DNA from: Larimichthys crocea
Taxonomy: Eukaryota; Chordata; Actinopteri; Sciaenidae
Reading direction: 5' to 3'
NCBI RefSeq assembly: GCF_000972845.2
Contig: NC_040016.1
Span: 3,120,701-3,184,700 of the forward strand
DNA length: 64,000 nt
Part shown: in pieces, positions 1-10,466 of the stretch
Layout: each line of letters starts with the position of its first letter
Position numbering within the stretch: the stretch's first letter is position 1
Program-made: the position numbers and the translations under genes
Notes under the pieces: model-generated
Databases searched by the model: none
Told to the model about the DNA's origin: nothing
The model's input: only the letters and a program-made list of their open reading frames with translations

Positions 1-89
1 CCTCAAAAAATGCTGTGCTTCCCAGAGCTGATTTCCTCCTTGAGATTGACTTATGTAATATTCCCTCTGTATACACATACACACAAAAG

Positions 90-210
90 ATGTTTACAAA
101 AAAGCAGGAAACAATATTTTCCTCACATACACCATACGACTATGACATTGATCTTCTTCCTGGAACCTACTATCCTCAGGGTATTATTCTCCTCTGGGTA
201 TTGAAAGATT
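90..210 (+). pseudogene. decayed Ty3/gypsy reverse transcriptase N-terminus
   Basis: The frame through 93-165 reads FTKKQ, then HTPYDYDIDLLPGT. This is a diverged copy of the FxKxxA...[16 protein letters not shown] block that opens the reverse transcriptase domain of Sushi-like gypsy elements; the same block occurs at about 14950-15020 in this window. The frame is soon lost. It is probably part of the same old element as the integrase remnant at 1.7-2.4 kb. Confidence 0.75.
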
Positions 211-250
211 CTCTCACCTCTGGATTTATCCTTCCCTTCCCTCGACTTTA

Positions 251-1717
251 ACAGGCAGGTTTTTCTTTTGTGGTATAGAAAGATTGAGTGCTCTGCCCTC
301 TGACCATGAGCCTTCACATAAAATCACAGTCAAGAACTGTAATCCTCCTACCATGCTCACCTATTTAACATCTTAATAGTGCCACTATATTGTGATTTAG
401 GGTGGCTCAAAAGCAGTATTAGTAAACTACTTTGTATGGAGTACAGCAGGATAATGATTCATCTCAGTAACTACTTGTACTAATCACCTGCACTCTCTCT
501 CCTCCTGCCTCCTGGGTCTCTTGGTCTGTTTGGGTTTAATGAGTGACCCTGTGTGCTGGTGACTTTCAGCTGAATAACAATGTAGTGGTAACAATGGTGT
601 TTGGATAAAAGTTACAGGGTAGTTAACAGGGTTGCTTAAACCAAAATACCACTGAGGCATGGGATAATTGCCAATGAGCATATTAGCAGTACAGTCTGTG
701 TTTTCTACTAAAACACTGTATGTGTTTCAGTTGTGAGTGAGCCAAATGTTATAGACTTTCTACCGTGTACTATTGTAATCCTGGCCAAAGTTCTGATCCA
801 ATCTTGGGACACTGTTGTCCTTGGGATTCTGGGAATTGAGGGTTATTGAGTAGTAGAGAAGGAAACCTACATTCAGCTTGTCTGCTGAGTGTTGTTTCTA
901 GTCTACTGAAGTGAGATTGAACGTGATGTGATACGATGTGACGTCACATGCTGTTTTGGTGGTTGCTTGCCATCTCCTATGGGTGGCTTGTCAATAGCGT
1001 GGTATTTCATTACTGCGATTATCGTGACAGCCCTACCATGAAATTACTTTTGTCAAAACAAAAAAGCAGAAAAGCCATTGTTCGATAGAAGTAAGACCTT
1101 TTAAGATGTGCTAGCATGTGCTAGATGTGCTGGTACCGATGGTTTTCCTCAGCACAGCACAGAAAGTTTAAATAAGTTGTATGCCGTGATAATGTGTTGA
1201 TGATGAGTGCTATTCGCAAAAATTACTGTTGAGCCTGTCTTTAATCTAACAGCCCACTGTGCTGTGCTTCTTTTTGACTTTTCCTCCCTACAATAAACTA
1301 ATCTGCTGGATAAATAGCATTATTAACATGTCCATGTCTTGCCGTTTCAACATAACAAATTTCATCTTACCCAACAAAACAATTAAATAGGGGTGATGTC
1401 TTAAAGCACAAACATGAATGTTGGAGTACACCTAAATGCCATTGCCTTTTTTCCATCAAATCTTTTACAGTCTATCCACAACTATGGTGAGCAAATTAAT
1501 TTAGCATAGGAGAGGATGGTCACTAGTTGGCTCAAGGCTGCGACATGGGTTTGGACAATGATCTCATGTTGTGATGCTGCAGTATGTCTTGGTGTGATGT
1601 GATAGGAAGTGAGCTAAACTGTGAAATAACGACTTAAGTGTACACACCCCTGTTGTCTTTCAGTTCACAGCAACATACTCAACATCTGCACTAATTGCTC
1701 AAAGACAAAGACATTAC
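251..1717. other. unassigned sequence between gypsy remnants
   Basis: No gene is seen. The stretch at 985-1035 (TTACTGCGATTATCGTGACAG) resembles common fish repeat sequence. The rest could be decayed internal sequence of the flanking gypsy element or unrelated intron. Confidence 0.4.
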
Positions 1718-2410
1718 TTGCATTACATTACTCTTTCCTGGGAAACCTACTCTCAAGCATCATTGTCAGCATGGATCCATTTACAAGTCTGGACAGGTGT
1801 AGAGTGGCCCTGTGCGACCTCTTTTAAGCAGATCAATTTGGGTTTTGAAAACCTTTACCTCAGATTAATTTCAGATGCACTAATCCTCTCACTAGCAAGT
1901 GGAATGCTGATTTCACACAGAGTTCAAAGGCTTAACAGGAATTTTCAAGAATTAAAGTGTAGTTTTACCATTGCCCCTGTACTGAGTAACCCTGACCTTC
2001 TATACTCATTTATAGTGGAGGACGCTTAGATAGGACATTTAGTCCTTTGTGACTGCAAGCTCCACAAGTCCTCCAAATAGTCCCTCTGACTTACTGTGCC
2101 CATCCCCAGGCAACCTTGCTGTTATTGTCTGGACTTTGACCCTGGCCTCCCTTGCTCCACAGTTAACTCCACTATCATGGTTGTTGCTGATCTTCAAGGC
2201 GAGCCTAAATGACCACCAGCAGGTGCAACAACCGGCATGATTAATCACCCTGTGTTTTCTCTCTCCATGGACTGCTGTATAATATTATCTCTAATCAGGG
2301 CCACCGATTTGTGTCATGACTCTGTTCTCTCCTGGGCAATACAGCCACAACCCTCTCTTTCCAGGTTTCCACCTGCAATCTTTTGTCCAAGCTGAGAGAG
2401 CAAATGTCAG
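1718..2410 (+). pseudogene. decayed gypsy RNase H and integrase remnant
   Basis: Three successive blocks in different frames follow gypsy pol order. At 1943-2026 the frame reads FQELKCSFTIAPVLSNPDL and ends FIVEDA, the connection to RNase H. At 2096-2200 it reads VPIPRQPCCYCLDFDPGLP then IMVVAD, the start of the integrase catalytic core. At 2290-2316 it reads SNQGHRFVS, matching the SDxGPQF block with the catalytic Asp changed to Asn, and runs into a stop. At 2364-2405 GFHLQSFVQAERAN matches GFHPQSNGQTERAN, which contains the catalytic Glu. Stops and frameshifts show it is dead. Identification rests on motif order and spacing. Confidence 0.75.
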
Positions 2411-2574
2411 GTTCATGCTGCATCGTGTCTTTTCAGCCAGTGTTTTTCTGGGGTGGCAGAATATGAACTCAACTCAGTTGAAAGCTGAAAACAAACTTAG
2501 TTTGTTAGTCTCATGGACTATAACTTTTTGTTGATTAGCTGATAAGTAAAATCTGTTAAAACACCTGTAGACTA

Positions 2575-3725
2575 ATTATTCCACGAAACCTTGAATATAT
2601 TGAATGAAGTCTGAATATATTAAACGAAACCTTGATTATATTGGATGAAGTCTGAATATATTGAACGAAACCTTGAATATATTGAACGAAACCTTGAATA
2701 TATGCAATGAAACTTTGAATATATTGAATGAAACTTGACTGACGTCAGACTTCACGGCATCTTGTGTAACGTGTGGATGCTATAGCTAAAAGTGAGTGAC
2801 AACGAGTCAGTCCGCTCACAATCTCGTTGCAGGAATATTAAACTATGAGGACATCATTAACACTGCATGTACGGGCCAAAATCCCCCTGATACCCCTGAT
2901 CAATCCCGTTTTCCTGACAAGGAAGTTCACTTCCTTTTTAATGGTGGCAGACAAAAAACAGGCCAGGCAGCTGTTTATCAGGCCAACCTCAGCATGCCTT
3001 CACCCTCACAGGAGTGCCCCACAACACCCAGTGTACAGTCTCCACCCGTACATAAGAAAGGGCCCAAGACACTGTATGGTTAGCTTGATATAGTTTTCAG
3101 GTGGTTTAATGAAGGTAAAACACAGTGAATGGCCGTGGGCACTGCTCTCTGACGCGACACTTCTCCGGGACTGGAGAAGCTGCTGCGACTACAGGGATTT
3201 CATGAACTGAAAGAGAAGCTCTTCATTTATTGTTTAGATACAATAAGAATCACCCACATTCATAGACCAATGCAAGGTGAATATTTAGTTTAGTATTGAT
3301 GTATTTTATGATCCGCGACAACATTGTCAGCTTTGGGAACGCTACTCACACAGCGGACTGCGGACAGACAGACAAATGCATAATGAGATTATGGCGAAAC
3401 TTTATGCCTGTTGTAGGCCTGCCATGGTTAAAAATTGAGCAAACTTTTTCGTCAGAAGTACGGGCAGGGTATTTGGCAGGGGTATCGGGAGGATTTTGGC
3501 ACGCATTCGCCAGTGTATTTATCTTGTCCTCATTGCTTAATATCGCTGCAACTAGTTGTAGTCATTGTCTTTCGCTTTTACAGACTGTTACACAGGATGG
3601 CTGCAGGCACTGCCGCGAAGTCTGACGTCAGTGAAGTTTCATTCAATATATTCAGAATTTCATTAAATATATTCAAAGTTTCATAGTTTCATTCAATATA
3701 TTCAAAGGTTTAATTTCCTGAACGG
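2575..3725. mobile_element. long-armed foldback DNA element with tandem subterminal repeats
   Basis: The left arm starts with about seven ~21 bp units (consensus like CGAAACCTTGAATATATTGAA, 2584-2735). The right arm (3640-3712) carries the same units reversed. Inside these, GACTGACGTCAGACTTC at about 2737-2755 is mirrored at about 3620-3640. The arms still align further in, for example CCAAAATCCCCCTGATACCCCTG (in two parts at 2877-2900) against its reverse complement near 3475-3500. Arms are roughly 370 bp and clearly diverged, with a loop of about 450 bp. The interior frame at 2796-3083 is not recognised. Superfamily and target duplication are undetermined. Confidence 0.75.
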
Positions 3726-3732
3726 TATCCCA

Positions 3733-3755
3733 TAATATATATATATATATATATA
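3733..3755. repeat. (AT)n microsatellite
   Basis: An AT dinucleotide tract of about 23 bp lies just right of the foldback element. Confidence 0.9.
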
Positions 3756-4879
3756 ATTAGTCAGAAGTAGATTTACTCAGTTTGCATTTAAACACCTGTT
3801 GAAGTGTGCACTGAAGAGACTGATTCCTGGTCGATCATGGTAGCATCAGGGGCTGTGCTTGGTTTCCACCACTAGCTCCTTTCCACTTTGCATTGAGATG
3901 ATTTCCCAGGTTGAAAATACTCGGATGGTACTACAATTGCACTAAAAACGGTGCTCCTATCTTCAGTTGCTTCTTGCCACTGTTTTAAATGTAAATTTTT
4001 TATCCACTTGGCCAAGCAGCATTTTGTCATGTATGTTTGCTAAGCTGGTAGCTTAGAATATCGTTGTATGTTCAGTGATGTATGGGATCAAGTGGAAGCA
4101 TTGACCACAATTAATCTGCATTAATTTCTCTAGTGTGTTATATTTTATATAATTAATTAATCTAAATTAATCAGTTATTTTTGACAACCTTAATTAAAAT
4201 ACACAGTAATAGAGATAAAAGACTTTCACTCTCCCTGACTGAGCTAAGATACATATGAAAATAATAAGAAAATAAAAGACAATATAACCTAATGAGCAAA
4301 TTCACACTGTGAGCTGATGGGGCATTTTTTAGTTTATATAAGAATAATAAGAATAATTTTACTATTATAGGCATCAGCACAAATAATATAGTATGCCTAA
4401 AACAGCCTAAAAACACACACATTTTTAAGTATTAAATCAAAAACAGAGCACAGCTGACTGCTGAAGTGATCAAGATTTTATTAACAATGGTTAAAGTTAC
4501 TCATCACATACACATGAGCACAATTATTTCTTGGTACAATATTAATACATCAAATGAAAATAGCATGTATCAACAACATGCTAACCCATCACAACATATG
4601 CAAGAGTATTATAAATACCACCAAAATAGGTCAGGATGCCTAAGGTATCCAGTCCTCATCAACCCTCATCACATACAACATAGTGCTAACAGTGAACAAT
4701 TCAGTCAATTGGGAAAAGCCCTTACATTAAAGAGAAGTGACTACAGAGGCCTGGGATCAGGTGCCTTTGATAATTGTTGAGAAGTCATTGGTGTAGAGTA
4801 GTGATGACCTGGTTTAATCCAAGATGTGATGAAAGATGTTTGGCAAAATGGGTTAAATGGGGTCTTTGAAGATCTACAA
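3756..4879. other. AT-rich sequence without recognised gene
   Basis: No coding or structured signal stands out. The open frame at 4466-4780 has no recognisable protein features and is probably chance. Confidence 0.5.
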
Positions 4880-5610
4880 AAAAGAGCAACAACCTATTGA
4901 GGGTCTTATTGTCATTGTCATTAATGGTGGGAAGGTATGTCGGGCTTGGTGTTTTATCAACTTCCAGTTGTGAAACTCCTTATCTGCCTCTCTGGTTGGT
5001 TTGCCAAGTGTTTCAGCAAGTGTCCACAACTTGTTTTCTCCATACCAGTTTAATGCATTGCGGTCCTGGGGCTAAAAGTGCTTATACAACATTTCTTTGC
5101 TGTGTGAGACTGTAAACTCACAGATTGATAGATTTTCTCCTGCCACTGCCCTCAAAAAGTCAAATATCTTTAAACAGGCTCAGACATGTCAACTGTTTGG
5201 CCTTCAGTGTGGATTTACCTTCACTCGCCTTCATGGCTGTCAGTATATCAATAGTCTGCTGAATGTGGCAACTGACATCCACCAGAAACATGTCTCTTTG
5301 CAGAAGTTTCAGCGAGAAGCCCTGCAGCTCATAGAGTATGTCTTTCATGCAGGCAAAATCCAGAGTTTGTGAGGTGTTTGTGTAGCCCAAAAAAAAATCT
5401 TCTTCTCAGCATCACTAAAATATGTCCTTCCTTGTTGTTTTGAAGTTCCCAAGATTTGCATATAGAGATGTCTAGCTGTGTCTGTTCGGTTCAACAAACT
5501 CTTTGAGAGAGTCATGAAATTTGCATTTACGCCAGTGGTTTTGCCAGTGAGAATTGAAGCCTGTGGCAGTGCTGATGAGGTATTTCCCCAAAAGGTCATC
5601 ATCTAATACA
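4880..5610 (-). pseudogene. hAT/KIAA1586-like transposase-derived remnant
   Basis: Read on the minus strand, successive frames give protein-like sequence resembling the C-terminal half of fish KIAA1586/ZNF862-type proteins, which derive from hAT transposases. Blocks are NRTDTARHLYMQILGTSK (from 5602 down to 5345); GYTNTSQTLDF, ACMKDILYELQGFSLKLLQRD and HIQQTIDILTAMKASEGK (5390-5160); and ALNWYGENKLWTLAETLGKP (about 5060-4990). At least one frameshift lies near 5390, and stops follow about 5160 and below. The N-terminal BED zinc finger is absent and the usual C-terminal dimerisation block is not seen. The match is from memory of the family and could instead be another hAT-derived gene. Confidence 0.55.
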
Positions 5611-5659
5611 TCTGGGCAATAGCTCTGTCTTAAGATGTTGTAAATAGATGCAAATTTAT

Positions 5660-5725
5660 CCTCAGACTACCATGAACATCTGTACCAAACTTCATGGCAA
5701 TTTATCCAGTAAATGCTGACTGATG
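5660..5725. repeat. fragment of a dispersed fish repeat (family A)
   Basis: The phrase CCATGAACATCTGTACCAAACTTCATGGCAA (split here as one repeat unit) recurs in related form at about 31350-31390 and 50135-50165. It marks a widespread percomorph repeat family. Confidence 0.5.
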
Positions 5726-7482
5726 ACTATAAATCCCAATCAAAATTCAGGGCACATGAAAACTCTCATCCTTACTCGAATATATGCAACTGAAATAATG
5801 TTTTTAATTTGTCATTTGTTAACTAGAAACAATGATACAGTTCATAAATCGAACTCATTACTCTCTTCTTGTGGAGTGATCTTTTCTTTCCAATCAGTAT
5901 TAGACTGACATTTACAAGTTATTTAAGGGAATTGTATTGAAGTTATATTTAGATAATATTATATATATTATGAGTATATTTGTCTAAGGATGATTTCTGT
6001 TTACATTCAGTGCTGGATGAATAGAGATTGATTTGCTGATGACATTATTTATCTGCTGAAGTGAAGTGTGTTGTAACACCCTAACAGTTTGCTATTGGGC
6101 TTGGCCTGTCAACACAGTTTCTCAAATTTTATGTGCCCTGCTTTTATCATTGTCAGTGTGTAACAGTTCAGGTCATGTTCTCCTTATCACACTGTGTCAC
6201 ATCAAAATGATAAGTGACTATTGTCTTCGGTTGTATTTTTTATTCCTGCAGGTGGTTGGTGTATTACAATAGCATTGTACCTGGGACTTAGATACTCAGT
6301 GTCAGTGAACTGTTCTACTCTCCACCTCTCCTCCATATTACCGGCTGTTCTTTTTCTAGTTGTACCATGCATTGGGTAAAATGTTAATTCCTGTCTGAAG
6401 AATATCTTTTGGTTTCTAGTTGTCACAAGAAAATCATTACTTACTGTAGTTTGCTGTATTTTGCAAACTTAAACCCCTTAGATATTGGTGTAGCGCACAA
6501 TGCTTCAGGCATTTCTGATTTCACATATTAAATTAAAAAATGTTTCTCAGTGTAATTCAAAATTTGCTCGCAGATAATCATATAGATAGATATACTTTAT
6601 TTATCCCAAGCTGGGAAATTATAATCATGGGTGTTGTTGTGTGTTGTGCGTGTATTATTGTGTATGTGTGAAGCTTTCCATTTCTAACCCAGTAAACTCA
6701 TTCATGCTGCTGCAGATCGACTGACTTACTTACTCTGCATGTGCATGTTTCTGCATGAATGTCCAAGTGTTTGCCACTCTGCTCTGCTCTTTCATGTGTT
6801 TGTGTGAAAGGGCAGTGCTACTGTGACATGATTATCCTATTATATAAAAACGTCTTTATTTATAGTGTGTGTGCTGTTGGATAATATCATAAGCATACAT
6901 CTGTGAGCAGTGGAGCAAACCACATGAGTCACTACAGTACAAGGGCAAAGGTATTGCTACAGTACTAGAAAATCCTTTTACACTGAGAGAAGTGAATTTG
7001 AATCATTCATTCCTCTTGGAAAAATAATGTTTTTGTATTTATGGCTCCTCTGCTGGGTATTAGTGGTTTATGATTGTTACCTTCTCACAGCCGTGAAGTA
7101 GGATTACCAGAGCAATGATATACTATACAGCAGAGCTGAGATGTCAGAACCAATCGCAAGTACAAAAACCAGTAGCCTCTGGTGCTGCCTTCTCACCACT
7201 CTCTTGTCATCTGTGGCTCTCTGCCTGAGGCACAACAGATCAAGGCTCTGGCACTGGAAGAGTGTGTCCGACACCCGAAAATGTGATCTCAGGCAGTCAA
7301 GCTGAAACAGAAGGCAGTGCACTAGCTGCTGTCACAAATGAATTTCTGTCGGATCAGCTTTGCAATGTTCGATCATTTTGGGAGTCTGACGCGATTGACA
7401 TCTTCTCTGAATTGTAATCTCTTAATAATGATCTGTTTATTAAACGGTCCTCAAACTCCAGAATACTAATTCTCCACTTCAG
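5726..7482. other. intronic sequence, mostly unassigned
   Basis: No exon found. At 6580-6625 TAGATAGATATACTTTATTTATCCCAAG resembles the 3' tail of a common fish retroposon, followed by TG-rich sequence. Confidence 0.4.
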
Positions 7483-7484
7483 TA

Positions 7485-8045
7485 CAGTACCAGTCAAAAG
7501 ACTTCTTCTCAATAAATGTTTTTTCTTGTTTTCTGCATTGTAGATAAACACTGAACACATCTGAGAGTTTTAACACATGATAGATTTTAGATAGTAGCCA
7601 TCTTTTGCTGTGATGACAGCTTTGTTCACGCTTGGCATTCGTTCAGTCAGCTTCATAAGGTAGTCACCTGAATCAATTTCCAACAGCCTTGAAGTAGTTC
7701 CCATATATGGTCAGCACTTGTTGGTGGTTTTCCCATTACTGTGTGATTCAACACACACCAAACCATCTCATGGGGGTGACTGGCTAGGTTATCTAATGCA
7801 GCACTTGGTCAAATAGCCCTTACATAGCCTGGAGGTGTGTTTAGAATCATTGTGCTGTTGAAAAACAAATGATGGTCCCGTTAAGCTCAAACCAGATGCT
7901 TAGTGCAGAATGCTATGTTAGCCATGCTAATTAAGTTTGCCTTTAATTTTCTCCATATAATAATAAATAAATAAATCTCCAACATTGTCAACAGCAAAGG
8001 ACCTCCATGACATTATATCCTCCATGCTTCACGTTGGGGGTAAAA
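7485..8045 (-). mobile_element. truncated Tc1-like transposon (3' half)
   Basis: The sequence begins after a TA at 7483-7484 with the Tc1 terminal motif CAGTACCAGTCAAAAG. Read on the minus strand it contains a decayed C-terminal half of a salmonid-type Tc1 transposase, including the segment ending near 7650 that corresponds to the conserved GDYLMKLVERMPRV region. It breaks off near 8045 before the N-terminal half and the other inverted repeat. An interior poly-AT insertion and stops make it inactive. Confidence 0.75.
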
Positions 8046-8115
8046 AATTAACTAATGGTCTCAAACACACTAAAAGGCAAAAAAAAAAAACTCCACTACA
8101 TAATTATTGATTAGG

Positions 8116-8520
8116 TGTTACAGGAATTTTAAAGAAAGACCTTTAAATAAGGAGGATCAGATTCAAAACATCAAAGGTTAAGTTGAATTTATTGTTCTTG
8201 TACAAGAGGAGCGTTTCACAGTGCAACACACTAAAGGGGTTACAGAGAAAAAGGCTCTCTGAGGAGCTCTGACAGTTGGTTCTTACACATTTTCCTAAAG
8301 ATGGGCTGTCTCAACCCCTGTAAATTGTTAACATATAATTTGCATATAAAGCATATAAATAGTTTTCTTCAACATATCCCCCAATGAGTAGCCAGTATGT
8401 CCCCAATCTAGATGTCACCTCTCTAACATGTCCCTGACCATTGTTCTGTTCTGGAATCCCTCTATTTATACATTAACCTGAACTTTACCTTACCCTGCTA
8501 GTTTCGGTAAAACATCAACA
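8116..8520 (-). mobile_element. probable solo LTR (minus orientation)
   Basis: On the minus strand the stretch starts TGTTGATG, has TATAAATA (about 8461-8470), then AATAAA (8188-8193) some 275 bp on, and ends CTGTAACA at 8116. That is the order U3-TATA-R-polyA-U5 expected of a long terminal repeat. I found no clean target duplication, so the high-coordinate boundary is uncertain. Confidence 0.55.
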
Positions 8521-8643
8521 AAGGGAAGTGCCTTACAGACATGTAATAAATAGGAAACAATTTTTTTTTTTTTTCAATAAACAATCAATAAATATTAAAT
8601 TAGAAAGTGTGACCAAACTCTTGAGTGTGGTCGCTATTGGTAG

Positions 8644-8761
8644 ATTATTGATGTAGTAGAAAGTGCTCTTACACTCTCTAACAAACCTCTAACAAAGCAG
8701 GCTTTTCTTTTAATTAGTTGTTTACTCTCTGCTTGAGTTTCACTAATTAGTCAGCTGCTGT
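8644..8761 (+). repeat. 118 bp direct repeat, copy 1
   Basis: Starts ATTATTGATGTAGTAG and ends TCAGCTGCTGT. It is identical to 9804-9921 except for one base (AATTAG here, AATCAG there). Confidence 0.95.
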
Positions 8762-9803
8762 ATTTATTGCCCTAATATCTTATGAGATGGCGAAATGCAG
8801 TTCATTCATTACTGATTTGAAAAACCAGAGGAGCAGGATTATTTCTCATTTACCTCTCAATTGATTATCAATCACAGTCCCAATAATGATGCAGGCAAAC
8901 CTTTTTACCACTGAATTTTTGTCATGTGAATGTCTTTGTTTTTGTACCACCAAAGCACCATCTGTTTGTTTGAGTTGTCATGAATGTGAATGCTGTTTTG
9001 GATTGTGGTAATTGATGCATTGCCTAACTTGTGCACACACACCGTGAAGGAATTCTACTAAATAAAAATGTATCTGTCTTTCATATTCAAATAGAAAACC
9101 AAACTTGGAAATTTTTGAAAAATTAAACATAAAAAACAAATAACAGCTTGTTTATACTTTTTATTTTATGCTGAAGTCAAAAAGTGGAAATCAAAAGATG
9201 GTCCACAGACGGTGTCCTGGTGTAATCAGAAAGCTGCTGATTTCTTTTCAGTGACAGGACCTGATTTAGTGTAATGAACATCAACATAAGTTTTCAAGTA
9301 GCAATAATTTTTTAAAATAGCATACAGTGTAACATTCTGTAGTATCAAAGTAATTCAGTGATAGTTGTTGGTATCTGATGGTACACAGCAAAACTTTCAA
9401 TAGTTAATTCAGTTAAATACATTTCCAAGATCTCAACATAATAAAACAAGACCCACAAGCCATTGTTGTTTTTTCTTGTTTTGGATTCATAACAAGTTGT
9501 TTTTCCATTTTCCAATTTTGTATTCCCAATTAAATATGAAAAGAACAAATGATACACGGATTAAGAAACACTAGCCAGTTTGCCTTTATAAATGCAAATC
9601 CCTCCAGCATTTTCATTTTCAGTGTTTCTCACGCATTTGGCTTTATTGGAAATTAATCCTCAATACGAGACCCTACAGTAGAAATACGACATCATTTATG
9701 AGTCTTTAAGTTAAATGGTTCATAAAATAAAGGGTCTCATATTTAGGCAAAACTCCTGCAAGCCTTTGTAATTTAATTTAAGGTATTTTTCAACGCAGAG
9801 TAC
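8762..9803. other. AT-rich spacer between the direct repeats
   Basis: No coding or repeat signal recognised. The open frame at 9345-9557 has no protein features. Confidence 0.45.
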
Positions 9804-9921
9804 ATTATTGATGTAGTAGAAAGTGCTCTTACACTCTCTAACAAACCTCTAACAAAGCAGGCTTTTCTTTTAATTAGTTGTTTACTCTCTGCTTGAGTTT
9901 CACTAATCAGTCAGCTGCTGT
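9804..9921 (+). repeat. 118 bp direct repeat, copy 2
   Basis: Second copy of 8644-8761, 1160 bp downstream, with a single mismatch. Confidence 0.95.
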
Positions 9922-10391
9922 GGTCTATGTCTGGAAGGGAAACCTGCATACTTTATCCCACATGATTCAACACATGCAGTCTCCTCTGCGGCCCTCGACA
10001 AACATATGCTGGCCACATAATATACATGGTCTAATTAGTGTACAGTCCCTGGGCTCGCCCCAGATCTCTGAGACTGGAACTGAAAAGAAAGGCTATAAAG
10101 ATAAATTTGGCTTGACATGAAGCATGCTGTGGTAACAAGCCTACTCAATTAGCCCCCTTGACTCAGTTAAGTTGAAACATACCCTCAAAGCAGTATGGAC
10201 TATAATTGTGTGAAATATGTCAAATACAGTGCAGATAACATAGATTTTTAGAGTTAGCAGAGGCATGATTTATCTGTTTCTCCCTCTTGTACAGACACAT
10301 TGCATTCAGTTATTATTAGGTGCACAAGTCCCTGTAAAACACTATGTTGTACTGGGTGGATTATTTCAGAACAAATCTACACACACACAAC

Positions 10392-10466
10392 GCAAAATGC
10401 TATAGGTGCCCCACCCCATCCTCATCGAAATGATGAAGCGAGGGTGGAGAACTTATAGCATTTTGT
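10392..10466. ncRNA. miRNA-like hairpin candidate
   Basis: AAAATGCTATA (10394-10404) pairs perfectly with TATAGCATTTT (10454-10464). The stem continues with few mismatches through CCCCACCC against GGGTGG, then TCATC against GATGA, closing on a short GAAAT loop. The whole is about 75 nt with one main internal bulge, the size of a pre-miRNA stem. I do not recognise a known mature miRNA in either arm. It could equally be a small palindromic repeat. Confidence 0.4.

Noticed and set aside
2584..2735. A CRISPR-like array of regularly spaced repeats
   Set aside because: Units are contiguous, have no spacers and are mirrored at the other end of a eukaryotic foldback element.
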